Assembly (NCBI GenBank): GCA_020636375.1
Contig: JACJXZ010000015.1
Span: forward strand, 186,001-250,000
Source of the DNA: Lewinellaceae bacterium
Lineage (GTDB): Bacteria; Bacteroidota; Bacteroidia; Chitinophagales; Saprospiraceae
DNA length: 64,000 nt
Reading direction: 5' to 3'
The notes below the pieces were generated by a model. The model saw only the letters and a list, made by a program, of their open reading frames with translations, was not told the DNA's origin and searched no databases. Positions 55,328 to 64,000 of this stretch are shown one piece after another. A program made the translations under genes and the position numbers. How positions within the stretch are numbered: position 1 is the stretch's first letter; each line of letters begins with the position of its first letter.

Positions 55328-55525
55328 TTTAGGGCCCGGAGAAGAATAACTTCCCCATTTGATCCGGCTCCCTGCCTGCTCGCCAGCTCGCTGGCAGGCA
55401 GGTTTTTCCGCCAGGCTGCGTTGCGGGATCGGTTGCGTAGCTCTGCTATGCGCCCTCCCCGCGCCTTGTCTGGCGAAAAAATAGCTCGCCTGAAATGAGG
55501 AACTTATTTTTCTCCGGCCCCTAAA
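55328..55525. mobile_element. MITE-like element, family D
   Basis: About 198 bp with imperfect terminal inverted repeats of about 33 bases: left TTTAGGGCCCGGAGAAGAAT (from 55328) and the complement of the right end TTTAGGGGCCGGAGAAAAAT. Inside are a dyad GCCAGCTCGCTGGC and the core CGTAGCTCTGCTATGC (55436-55451), whose complement resembles the core of the family C element. It lies between the MFS start and the A2M-like gene. No coding capacity; no target duplication is clear. Confidence 0.65.
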
Positions 55526-55749
55526 CTTTACCGCATTGGGGCGGGAATAGTTCCTCACCTGTGCTAAGCCGCGCTGTTTTTTTAGCAGCTGCCCGGAATT
55601 TTTGTGTATCCCGAAATCTGGGCGCGTCGCTAAGTGAAAGCCTGCGCCGGCAAGCTCATTTTCGTGTTTTCTGCATTCCCGCTTGCCCGGTTCGGGATAA
55701 AAACCAATATTATGCGCTCTTTTCCCGTATATCCCGAAATCTCGAAGCT

Positions 55750-58700
55750 ATGAAAAAAGTACTGTTGGCGGCAGCGCTCCTGTTGTCCGGTTGGAGGCTG
55801 GCCGGCCAGGGGCCGTCCTGGGGGCTGGTGTACGCCATTTCCGCCGGGGAGGCTTTTGAGCTGTACGCCCCGGAAAACGCGGAACCTCTGGATTATCTCC
55901 ACACGTTGGTGGATACTTTCCGCCGGGATGAACCTGCTGTGCTCCCGCCGGGCCACTACCTCAAAGCCTGGGCCGAAGGGCAGGACCTGATGGTGGAACT
56001 GCACTCCGTCCATTCTTTCCATGTGCAGCTGGCCAGCAACCGGCGCGACTTTGTCCTTCAGGTGATGGACGCGGAGTCGCGGCCGCTTGCCGATGCGAAG
56101 GTTTGGTTAGAAAAAAAAGAAGTGCCGTACGACCCCGGCAGCCGGGCCTTTCTCCTGCGCAAATGCCGCCGGGAAGGGGTGGTACGGGTGGAGGCGGGGA
56201 AGGAAACCGCCTTTTTTCAATTGATGGACACAAAAGGGCAAAGCCTGGCGAAGCAACGAATCCAGCGTTTTGCTGCCTCAGCGGCGGGCCGTATCCTGTC
56301 CTCGCCGGCGCGCCTCGCCCGCCGGGTGCTATGGAAACTGAAGGGTGGGCGCGGGCGGCTTTTCCCGCTGAAAGACAAGTCCTTTAAAGGATACATCGCG
56401 CTGAGCCAGCCGATGTACCGGCCGGGCGATACCCTGCGGGTGAAGGCCTACATCGCCAAACCGAACGGCCGCCCCCTTCGCCGCCCGATGGATTTTTTCC
56501 TGAAGGAAGGCCGTGGGCAGGTGCTGCACCGGGCCGGGCTACAGCCGGAAGAACCAGGCACCTTTACCTACAGCCTGCCCCTGGGGGATACCCTGCGACT
56601 GGACAGGGACTATGGCGTGCAGGTTCTGGAGCAACAGGCCAGGCGCCGCCCTCCCCGGGGGATGGGCCTGGGCTTTGTGCTTGCGGATTACGAGCTGGAC
56701 GAGGTGTCCTTCTCCCTGCGCCCGGAACGGGATCAGTTTCAGCCCGCCGATACCGTGCGCCTGCTGGCCTCCGCCCGGGGCGCCAATGGCCTGCCGCTGG
56801 GGGGAGGCCAGCTGTCGCTGGTGCTGGAATCCGTCCGGGCCGGCGATTTCCGGGGGGAAGAGGTGTGGGTTCCGGATACGCTCTGGCAGCATGAACAGGC
56901 CCTGGTGCCCCTGCGGGAAACTGCCATCGCCGTCCCCGCCTCGGTTTGGCCGCCCGCCGGCATACAGGCCCGGGCCACCGCCTGGTTCACCGCGCCCGGC
57001 GGCGAGCTGCACCGGCACACTGCCTCCTTTTATCGCGAATCTCCGGGGGGAAAGTTTCAGCTGCAGCTGAATGAAGCGTGGGTAGAAGGCAAGTTCATCC
57101 GGGACGGACAGCCGGATACTGCTACGGCCGTGCTGCGCGTCTCCACCAGTTCGGGTGCCCTGCTTTCCGAAGCCAGGGTGGCCCTGCCGTTCCGGCAGCG
57201 GCTGAACCCGCTGGCCGGCGCCTACGAGCTGCTCGGCGGAGGCCGGTACGCTGCTCTGCCGGTGCAGGCCGGCGAGGCGGGCCTGCAGTTCAGCGGCACC
57301 AACGAAAAAGATACGGTGGCTTTCAGGATCATCAACCCGCGCCGCCTGCCGGTGTCCTGGGTTGTATACCGCCGGCAGCAGGAAGCAGCGCGCGGATGGA
57401 CGGCAGACAGCCTCCTGGAATGGAGCGCGCCCAACTCTGCCGCTGCCCCCTGCCGGCTGAAGTTGCAGTATACCTGGGCAGGGAAGGTTCAGGAAGAAGA
57501 GCTTGAGCTGCCCGCATATAAGAAAATGCTCGCCATCGAGGTGACGCAACCCCGGAGGGTGGCACCCGGCCAGGCGGCGCCGGCAAAGGTGAAGGTGCTG
57601 GACTATAAAGGGCGCCCCGCTCCCGGGGCCAACCTGGTGGCGGGTGCCATCCGCGCGCAGTTTGAAACAGGGAAAAACTACATCCCTCCGGAAATCCGGT
57701 ACCGCAAGCCCAGGCGGGCTTTACAGTACAATGATTATCAGTTGGTGCCCTGCCGTTTTACCCCTGCCCGGCGAACCATCACCGGTGAATGGGGCCGGCG
57801 GTTCGGGCTGGACAGCATGCTGTTCTACCGCCTGCGCCATCCTCCCGGAGGGGTGCTGCTGGCGTACGACACCCTGGCCGCCGATTCTTTTTATCAAACC
57901 GTAGCCCAGTTCGCTCCCTATATCGTCCGGGCCGGCAGAGAGCAAACCGTCGTCCTGGCTTATTGCAACCGCAAGCTGGCATACTACAGCGGCGCCGGCC
58001 TCTCTCGCCCCTACAGCTTCGCCGCCCCGGAAGGCCTGAACACCCTCATCCTGCGGACCCGGGAGTACGAATATACGATCAAGGATGTTCTGCTGTTCAA
58101 CGGGCAGAAGCTGGAGCTGTCGATCGATGAGGGCCGGTACCAGGAGTCGGAATGGGCGGGCCGCATCAGCCGCCGGAAGGTGGATCCCTTCTTCAGCTAC
58201 CAGGAGCTGGCGCTGCTGCGCAACAGCATCCTGGAAGTGAAAAGCCTGCCTGGCCGATCGGAAGTGTACCTCTGGCAGGACAGCACGGCCATATCCGGAG
58301 GCGCTACTCCCGGCAGTTACCGGGGACGGGCTTTAAAGTTCGGCCCTTTCGACCGCAGCCGCCCCGTACGGTACCTGCAAAGGGGAGATTTTGAGGCGGA
58401 GGTGGCCTTTGAACCGGGCTTCGCTTATCAGATAGCCGAAACCCGGGACCGGTTGTATGAAAGCAAAACGTTTGATCCGACAAGCAAGCACAAAATTTTT
58501 CCGGAAACCCCTATCCCCGTTCACCGCCCCGGCCAGTTGATCCTGCATCCCCGGCAGGTGAAAAGGGCACCTGCTCTCCGGGCCCGGCTTCAACCTGCCA
58601 CTCCGGGCCCGGCGGCGGATGAGCCACAGGGCCGGTATTTTCCGGACTATGCGCCGGAGAACACCGATGAGCTGCTGCTGGCGGCCCTATTGGTGCGGGG

Positions 58701-61308
58701 CGACAGCCTGGTGTATTCGATCTCCCGGCCCGGCCGGATGGAGATACAGCTTCCTGCCGGCCGCTACCGGCTGTATGCCTTTCGGGGGGATGGCCGGGTC
58801 CACCAGCGAGCGGTGGAGGTGCGAAGGGATACCCTCCTGTACCAGAGCCTGGCCGGCGCGCCGTTCCTGCCCAACACCAACCGGCAATTGCTCCAGCGCT
58901 TTTTTTTCGACAAGCCGCTTCCCGCCGATGCCGATCTGATGGACGTTTTCGGATTATCGGGCAAAGCGGCGCAGGAACAAGGCCGGAAGCAACTCATTTA
59001 CGGCAGGGTGGCCGACCTGGAAACGGGAGAGCCGATCCTTTTCGGTAGCGTGGCCGCCTACCAGAATGGCGTACTGGTCACCGGAACGGAAACCGATTTT
59101 GACGGCAACTTTCAGCTGTGGGTGCCTCCGGGGCCGACTGACCTGGAAGTGTCTTATGTCGGTTACCAAAAACAGCGGGTAAGAATCCATACGTTATACG
59201 GCCAGGCAGTGGATGTCCGGCTCGATCCATCCGGCGTGGTGCTGAGCGAAGTCATGGTCACTGGCTACCGCATGCCGGCCTACCGTTCCGATCCGGCGAC
59301 AGCAGCCCTGCGGCTCGGCCGGGAAACGGATGATGATCCGTCAGGGCAAGTCCTTACGGAAATGCCGGACTCGCTCCCTGCCGGCGGCTGGAGTGCCTAC
59401 AGCGGGCTGCGTTCCGATTTCCGGGATTATGCCTACTGGCAGCCGTCGCTGCTCACCAACAAAAACGGAGAGGCTTATTTTACCGCCCGCTTTCCCGGCG
59501 ACCTTACCAACTGGCAAAGCTTCGCCATAGGTATGGACCGCCGGCAGCGGGCGGGGCTGGCAACGGGCCGCATACAATCGTATAAACCGCTGGCCGCTCA
59601 GCTCTACCTGCCGCGCTTCCTGCTGGAAGGCGACCGGGCGCGCCTGCTGGGGCAGGTGGTAAACTATACGGCCGACAGCCTGGCGGCGAGGACGTATTTC
59701 CGGCAGGGCGCCCAGTTGCTCCGCGAGAACAACCGGCGCATCGGGGAAACCCTGGCGGAAACGGTGGCCGTGGAAGCCCCCGCCGGGGCCGACTCCCTGG
59801 CATTCACCTATGCCCTGGAGATGGAGGGGTATACGGACGGCGAAGAACGGCGCATTCCCGTCTTCCCGATCGGAGCGCCGGAAAGCCGCGGCCATTTTGC
59901 CATGCTGGAAGGGGATACTACCCTGGAATGGCCCTTCCGGGCGGAATACGGACCGGTGCGTCTCTACGCCCGGGAGGGCATGCTGCGGGCTTTTCTTTCC
60001 GACATTCAGTACCTGAAGGAATACCCCTACGGCTGCAACGAACAAACGGCGAGCCGCCTGCTGGCGCTGCTGCTCGAAAAAGACATTAAAGAAAAGCTGG
60101 GCCAGGCCTGGGCCGGCGCGCCCGGCATCCTGGAAACGATGGGCAAACTGCAACGGGCGCAAAACCCGGACGGGTCCTGGGGCTGGTGGCCGGCCGGCAG
60201 CGCCAATCTCTGGATGTCCGTTTATGTGCTGAAAGCCCTGGCCCGGGCGGCAGAAGCCGGCTATCCCTCGCCGGCCTTCGAAAAGGGCATGCGCTACCTG
60301 ACGAACCGGCTGGCGGAACTGCCGCCCCGGCAGCAGTTGCCGGCGCTGGAGGTAATGGCCGCTGCCGGCCAGAACGCGGCATACGAACAACTGGTGGCGC
60401 CCCTGGATACCTTGCCGCTTTCCGAGCCCGAACGCCTGCTGGCGATGGCCATCCGGCAGCAACGGGGCCTGCCCTACAGCCTGGACAGCCTCTTCGCTTA
60501 CCGCAAAACCACGGCCATGGGCAACAGTTACTGGGGCGACATCCGCCCGGGCTGGCAGGACAACAGCCTGCTGGCCAGCCTGCTGGCCTACGCCATCCTG
60601 GAACGCGCCGACAGGGAAGCGGAACTGCCGCCCATCCGCCGCTTCCTGCTGGAGCGCCGCCGGCCGGAGCACGGCGGCTGGGGCAACACTTTTGAAACTG
60701 CCCGGGTGCTCAGCGTCCTCCTCCCGGGCTTGCTGGCGGAGGCCGGCGGAGAGGAATGGAACAACCGCCTGTGGGTGAACGGCCAGGAGCGGGCCTTCGC
60801 CGGCGGCGCCCTGTCCCTGGAGCTCAGCCCCGAACAGCCCCTGCTGATCCGCAAGGCAGGCCGGCAGGAAGTTTACCTGACGGCCTGGCAGTCTTTCTTC
60901 AACCGGCAGCCGGAAAGCCGCGGCGGGCTTTTCGATATTCAAACCAGCCTCTGGCAACAGGGGCAGCCGACGGATAGCCTGCAGGCCGGCATTCCCGCAC
61001 AGCTAAAAGCCAGGCTGCGCGTCGATGCGGCAGCGGATTACGTGATGCTGGAGATCCCTGTTCCCGCCGGATGCAGCTATTACCAGGAGGGCGGATACCG
61101 TTCCGCCCCGGAAGCGCACCGGGAATATTTCCGCCACAAAACCGCTATCTTCTGCGAAGCGCTGGCACCGGGTATTTATGAGTTTGCCATTGCCCTGGAA
61201 CCCCGGTTCAGCGGAAGGTACACCCTGAATCCTGCTCAGGCCTCCCTGATGTACTACCCGGCCTTCTTCGGGAGGGAAGAGGTGAAAGTGGTGGAAATCG
61301 GGGAGTGA
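55750..61308 (+). CDS. Giant alpha-2-macroglobulin family protein with carboxypeptidase-regulatory domain
   Basis: An 1852-residue exported protein from ATG 55750 (signal peptide MKKVLLAAALLLSGWRLAGQ). MG-type domains include an MG2 part (YIALSQPMYRPGDTLRVKAY, about residue 213). Around residues 1083-1150 sits a CarboxypepD_reg-like domain (FGSVAAYQNGVLVTGTETDF) followed by LSEVMVTGYRMPAY, a TonB-box/plug-like motif. The A2M core (YWQPSLLTNKNGEAYFTARF) and thioester domain follow with YPYGCNEQTASR, Cys1429 and Gln1432, the residues that form the thioester. Bacterial A2M proteins trap proteases that attack the cell. The open frame continues upstream to 55561, but that leader is not like a signal peptide. 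No PBP1c-like partner is adjacent. Confidence 0.9.
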   Translation: MKKVLLAAALLLSGWRLAGQGPSWGLVYAISAGEAFELYAPENAEPLDYLHTLVDTFRRDEPAVLPPGHYLKAWAEGQDLMVELHSVHSFHVQLASNRRDFVLQVMDAESRPLADAKVWLEKKEVPYDPGSRAFLLRKCRREGVVRVEAGKETAFFQLMDTKGQSLAKQRIQRFAASAAGRILSSPARLARRVLWKLKGGRGRLFPLKDKSFKGYIALSQPMYRPGDTLRVKAYIAKPNGRPLRRPMDFFLKEGRGQVLHRAGLQPEEPGTFTYSLPLGDTLRLDRDYGVQVLEQQARRRPPRGMGLGFVLADYELDEVSFSLRPERDQFQPADTVRLLASARGANGLPLGGGQLSLVLESVRAGDFRGEEVWVPDTLWQHEQALVPLRETAIAVPASVWPPAGIQARATAWFTAPGGELHRHTASFYRESPGGKFQLQLNEAWVEGKFIRDGQPDTATAVLRVSTSSGALLSEARVALPFRQRLNPLAGAYELLGGGRYAALPVQAGEAGLQFSGTNEKDTVAFRIINPRRLPVSWVVYRRQQEAARGWTADSLLEWSAPNSAAAPCRLKLQYTWAGKVQEEELELPAYKKMLAIEVTQPRRVAPGQAAPAKVKVLDYKGRPAPGANLVAGAIRAQFETGKNYIPPEIRYRKPRRALQYNDYQLVPCRFTPARRTITGEWGRRFGLDSMLFYRLRHPPGGVLLAYDTLAADSFYQTVAQFAPYIVRAGREQTVVLAYCNRKLAYYSGAGLSRPYSFAAPEGLNTLILRTREYEYTIKDVLLFNGQKLELSIDEGRYQESEWAGRISRRKVDPFFSYQELALLRNSILEVKSLPGRSEVYLWQDSTAISGGATPGSYRGRALKFGPFDRSRPVRYLQRGDFEAEVAFEPGFAYQIAETRDRLYESKTFDPTSKHKIFPETPIPVHRPGQLILHPRQVKRAPALRARLQPATPGPAADEPQGRYFPDYAPENTDELLLAALLVRGDSLVYSISRPGRMEIQLPAGRYRLYAFRGDGRVHQRAVEVRRDTLLYQSLAGAPFLPNTNRQLLQRFFFDKPLPADADLMDVFGLSGKAAQEQGRKQLIYGRVADLETGEPILFGSVAAYQNGVLVTGTETDFDGNFQLWVPPGPTDLEVSYVGYQKQRVRIHTLYGQAVDVRLDPSGVVLSEVMVTGYRMPAYRSDPATAALRLGRETDDDPSGQVLTEMPDSLPAGGWSAYSGLRSDFRDYAYWQPSLLTNKNGEAYFTARFPGDLTNWQSFAIGMDRRQRAGLATGRIQSYKPLAAQLYLPRFLLEGDRARLLGQVVNYTADSLAARTYFRQGAQLLRENNRRIGETLAETVAVEAPAGADSLAFTYALEMEGYTDGEERRIPVFPIGAPESRGHFAMLEGDTTLEWPFRAEYGPVRLYAREGMLRAFLSDIQYLKEYPYGCNEQTASRLLALLLEKDIKEKLGQAWAGAPGILETMGKLQRAQNPDGSWGWWPAGSANLWMSVYVLKALARAAEAGYPSPAFEKGMRYLTNRLAELPPRQQLPALEVMAAAGQNAAYEQLVAPLDTLPLSEPERLLAMAIRQQRGLPYSLDSLFAYRKTTAMGNSYWGDIRPGWQDNSLLASLLAYAILERADREAELPPIRRFLLERRRPEHGGWGNTFETARVLSVLLPGLLAEAGGEEWNNRLWVNGQERAFAGGALSLELSPEQPLLIRKAGRQEVYLTAWQSFFNRQPESRGGLFDIQTSLWQQGQPTDSLQAGIPAQLKARLRVDAAADYVMLEIPVPAGCSYYQEGGYRSAPEAHREYFRHKTAIFCEALAPGIYEFAIALEPRFSGRYTLNPAQASLMYYPAFFGREEVKVVEIGE

Positions 61309-61538
61309 TGTGCGGCCATATTGCTGATTTTGCCGTCTTATCAGTGCAATACTGCCCGGGCTTTGGGTTCAATCACATAGGCCATATAGGGTTTTCACAG
61401 TAGAGCACATAGACGGCAACTATTGTGGCTGGCTTGATAAATAGTTATCAGCACCCGGAGAAATATACCTAACTATAAGTGGCAAAGTCTCTGTTGCTGT
61501 CGTATCTTCGGTATACCCTTTCATCAAATGAACCGATC

Positions 61539-64000
61539 ATGAATTGCAGGTACAGCTACAGTTTGGTTCTGCTGCTTATTTTCCTGGGTATTTCCTCCGT
61601 TGCCGCCCAGGTGCCGGACAGCCTCCGGCCGGGCGTACAGGTGCAGCCTCCGCCGCCTGAGCCTCCGGAAAAGAAAAAGAAAATCCAGATCAAAATTCCC
61701 AAAATCAACCTGGAGAAGCAAAGGGATAGCCTGGTTAAAGTAGGAGACCGGCTATTCGAAAAAGCCAAAGGGTTCATTGAGGGTATCGATGCCCCTCCGG
61801 TAAAGGATTTCATCCGCCCCAACCGGGAAATGCGCCCGGAGGAGCAGGCCGCCCTGGATTCCGCCATGCGCGCCATGGACGAAGCCCTGCAATACCTCGA
61901 ACTGGAGGGCGACCCGGCCAAGATCACGGTGATCATGGAGACCATGGGTGCCGTCCACCAGGCCAGCGGCAGCAGCAAGGTCGCCCTGGACACCTATATG
62001 GAAATGCTGGAAGCCGCCGAGCTTTCCGGCGACCGGGAGCGCATCGCCAACGCCAAATTCAACATCGGCAATATCCACGCCCAGGACGGCAATTACCGGA
62101 AGGCCCGCCCCTGGTACGAAGAGTCTCTTGCTTTGTACCGCGACCTGGCGCAGAGAGGCCGGAGCCGGGCGGCAGCGGAGAAGCTGCCCCTGCTGTACGT
62201 CAACCTCGGCAAATGTTATCAGGGGCTGGGCCAGGCGGACAAGGCCCTGGAATATTATAACCGCGCCCTGGCCGCCAGCGAAAAGATCGGCAACCGGGAC
62301 GATGTCGGTTATGCATTTAATAATATCGGCAACCTGTACCGGGACCAGAAAGACTGGCGCCGGGCTATGGAATCCCACCAGAAAGCCCTGTCCCGATACG
62401 ACTCTATCGGCAATGATTTCGCCAAAGCGGGAGCATACAAAGATATAGGCGGCATCTTTATGGAGCAAGGCGACGTGGCCCGGGCAGAAGTGCAGTTCCG
62501 CAAAAGCCTGGAGGCGGCTCAGGCTGCCAAATCGAGGGAGCAGGAGAAAGAAGCCTACCTCCAGTTGTCAAAAAACGCCGAAAAGAAGGGCAAGCTGGAC
62601 GAAGCTCTCAGTTATTACCAGCGCTACCAGCAACTTAAAGACAGCCTGGCCATGGAGGAGAAAAAGCGCCAGATGACCCTGCTGGAAAGCCGGTACGACG
62701 CCGAGCGCAGGGAGGCCGAAATCCAGCGCCTGGAAAAGGAAAACGCTCTGAGCGAGCTGAACGCCCGGCGCCAGCGGGCCATCCGCAATTATGCGTTAGC
62801 CGGCGCCGGTTTTATGTTGCTCCTGGCCTTTGCCTATTGGCAACGCACCCGCTATCGGCAGCAGAAGGCAAAAGCCGCCCTGGAAGAGCAGCGGGCAGCC
62901 CAGCTCCGGAAGGTGGACCAGCTCAAGGACGACTTCCTGGCCAACACTTCCCACGAACTGCGCACCCCTCTCAACGGCATTATCGGCCTGGCGGAGTCGT
63001 TGCTGGAGGGCGCCGGCGGCAAATTGCCCGGAGAAGCCAGGTACAGCCTGGGCATGATCGCCAGCAGCGGCCGACGCCTGTCGAGCCTGGTCAACGACAT
63101 CCTCGATTTTTCCAGGATCAGGAAGAATGACCTTTCCCTGCAGCTTCGGCCCACAGACCTCTACGCCGCTGCCGATGTGGTGCTGGCTCTTTCCCGCCCT
63201 TTGGCGGAGGGAAAGAACCTCAAATTACACAATAAAATCTCCCGCCGTATCCCCCTGGTGGAGGCCGACGAGAACCGCCTGCAGCAGATCCTGCACAACC
63301 TGGTGGGCAACGCCATCAAATTTACCGAGGACGGATCGGTGCGTATCACGGCGGAAGAGCGCGAGGCCGAAGTGGCCGTTACCATTTCGGACACCGGCAT
63401 CGGCATACCGCCCGACAAACACCAGGTCATCTTTAACGCTTTCGAACAGGCCGACGGGTCAGTAGCCCGCGAATACGGGGGCGCCGGCCTGGGCCTGACC
63501 GTTACCAGGCAACTGGTCGAATTGCACAGGGGAACCATCAGCGTAAGGTCGGAACCCGGCAAGGGCAGCCAGTTTACGTTCACCCTGCCGCTCAGCGGAT
63601 CCGGAGAGCGAAACGCCCCTGATCTCGATGACGCAACAGGCAGGGGAGCGCCGGTGGGCCGGCTCCACGACAGCGGATGGGAAGAGGCCATCACCCTGGG
63701 TGCCGTCGCGGAGAAACCTGCGGTTGCTATCGCTGCTTCCCCGGAGGAGATCGCCCGCATCCTCATCGTGGATGACGAACCGGTCAACCTCAAAGTGCTG
63801 GAAAACCACCTGCGCCTGCAGGGATTCGATGTAGAAAAAGCCGGCAGCGGCAGCCAGGCCCTGGAGATCATGCAACGGAGCAAGCCGTTTGACCTCATCG
63901 TGCTGGACATCATGATGCCCAAAATGTCGGGCTACGAGGTGTGCCAGAAAATCCGGGAGATGTACCCCCCCAGCAACCTGCCCGTCGTGCTGCTGACCGC
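61539..64000 (+). CDS. TPR hybrid sensor histidine kinase, truncated at the window edge
   Basis: The reading frame starts at ATG 61539 (signal peptide MNCRYSYSLVLLLIFLGISS, ending VAAQ) and runs off the end with no stop. Residues about 100-370 are TPR repeats (ALEYYNRALAASEKIGN, RDDVGYAFNNIGNLYRDQKD). A coiled coil, one membrane span (about 408-428, LAGAGFMLLLAFAYW), HisKA with His472 (ANTSHELRTPLNGIIGLAES), HATPase_c (NLVGNAIKFTEDG, GAGLGLTVTRQLVELH) and a receiver with Asp790 (LIVLDIMMPKMSGYEV) follow. The domain order is TPR-TM-HK-REC. It probably senses a periplasmic signal through the TPR part. Relatives may add a further output domain beyond the window. Confidence 0.92.
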   Translation, partial: MNCRYSYSLVLLLIFLGISSVAAQVPDSLRPGVQVQPPPPEPPEKKKKIQIKIPKINLEKQRDSLVKVGDRLFEKAKGFIEGIDAPPVKDFIRPNREMRPEEQAALDSAMRAMDEALQYLELEGDPAKITVIMETMGAVHQASGSSKVALDTYMEMLEAAELSGDRERIANAKFNIGNIHAQDGNYRKARPWYEESLALYRDLAQRGRSRAAAEKLPLLYVNLGKCYQGLGQADKALEYYNRALAASEKIGNRDDVGYAFNNIGNLYRDQKDWRRAMESHQKALSRYDSIGNDFAKAGAYKDIGGIFMEQGDVARAEVQFRKSLEAAQAAKSREQEKEAYLQLSKNAEKKGKLDEALSYYQRYQQLKDSLAMEEKKRQMTLLESRYDAERREAEIQRLEKENALSELNARRQRAIRNYALAGAGFMLLLAFAYWQRTRYRQQKAKAALEEQRAAQLRKVDQLKDDFLANTSHELRTPLNGIIGLAESLLEGAGGKLPGEARYSLGMIASSGRRLSSLVNDILDFSRIRKNDLSLQLRPTDLYAAADVVLALSRPLAEGKNLKLHNKISRRIPLVEADENRLQQILHNLVGNAIKFTEDGSVRITAEEREAEVAVTISDTGIGIPPDKHQVIFNAFEQADGSVAREYGGAGLGLTVTRQLVELHRGTISVRSEPGKGSQFTFTLPLSGSGERNAPDLDDATGRGAPVGRLHDSGWEEAITLGAVAEKPAVAIAASPEEIARILIVDDEPVNLKVLENHLRLQGFDVEKAGSGSQALEIMQRSKPFDLIVLDIMMPKMSGYEVCQKIREMYPPSNLPVVLLT

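Noticed and set aside
55561..55749. Upstream extension of the A2M-like frame
   Set aside because: The leader is not conserved-looking and would bury the clear signal peptide that begins at 55750.

Overview
This window looks like a chromosomal segment of a GC-rich Bacteroidota bacterium, most probably from the Saprospiria (Lewinella-like) branch. The evidence is the promoter signature TAnnTTTG, a carboxypeptidase-regulatory/TonB-dependent receptor, a DUF4293 protein, a BatE-like protein, an OstA-like periplasmic protein, LytTR signalling, an RNase H with a viroplasmin-type N-terminus and secreted WD40-caspase proteins. Placement below phylum level is inference. There is no phage, no CRISPR array and no rRNA; one tRNA-Ser(GGA) is present.

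Layout. 1-2.4 kb: two tandem MACPF/MABP pore-former-like genes, each followed by a related terminator. 2.5-5.7 kb: tricorn-type protease. 6.2-9.8 kb: a lower-GC accessory patch with a KilA-N gene broken by a 90-bp miniature element, an NAD-dependent epimerase, a RelE/ParE toxin-antitoxin pair and a gene remnant. 9.9-15.3 kb: a large WD40-caspase, then rplU and rpmA (L27 with a fused helix-hairpin-helix tail). 15.4-19.3 kb: BatE-like and OstA-like genes among inverted-repeat elements. 19.4-23.6 kb: a strikingly AT-rich island carrying an adenine methyltransferase, a GHKL (Hsp90/MORC-like) ATPase and an OLD/RecF-like ATPase, all broken by many single-base frameshifts. 23.6-36.9 kb: mostly core genes (FAD oxidoreductase, DUF4293, an ExbB/ExbD cluster, tRNA-Ser, TatD, RNase H, a second caspase, def, ruvX, a LytS/LytR-type pair). 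37.2-47.1 kb: an ABC ATPase with its fused permease/M1 peptidase, DUF393, a TonB-dependent receptor and a START protein. 47.2-64 kb: radA, a candidate small RNA, an L,D-transpeptidase, an outer-membrane protein, FIST and histidine kinase genes, an MFS transporter, a giant alpha-2-macroglobulin-like protein and a truncated TPR hybrid histidine kinase.

Most notable. (1) The methyltransferase + GHKL ATPase + OLD-like ATPase island resembles a restriction/defence cassette; whether it is decayed or only badly sequenced is open. (2) A 90-bp miniature transposable element with 22-bp terminal inverted repeats and 8-9-bp target duplications occurs twice: once it breaks a KilA-N gene, once it adds 33 in-frame codons to an ABC permease/peptidase. 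(3) Several other inverted-repeat elements share internal palindromic cores. (4) Two secreted caspase paralogs share an unassigned C-terminal domain.

Functionally the window is rich in envelope biology (OstA, ExbB/D, TonB receptor, A2M-like protein, L,D-transpeptidase, secreted proteases) and signalling (two-component systems, FIST). Many starts lack a clear Shine-Dalgarno, as is usual in the phylum, so several start choices rest on signal peptides and family length.
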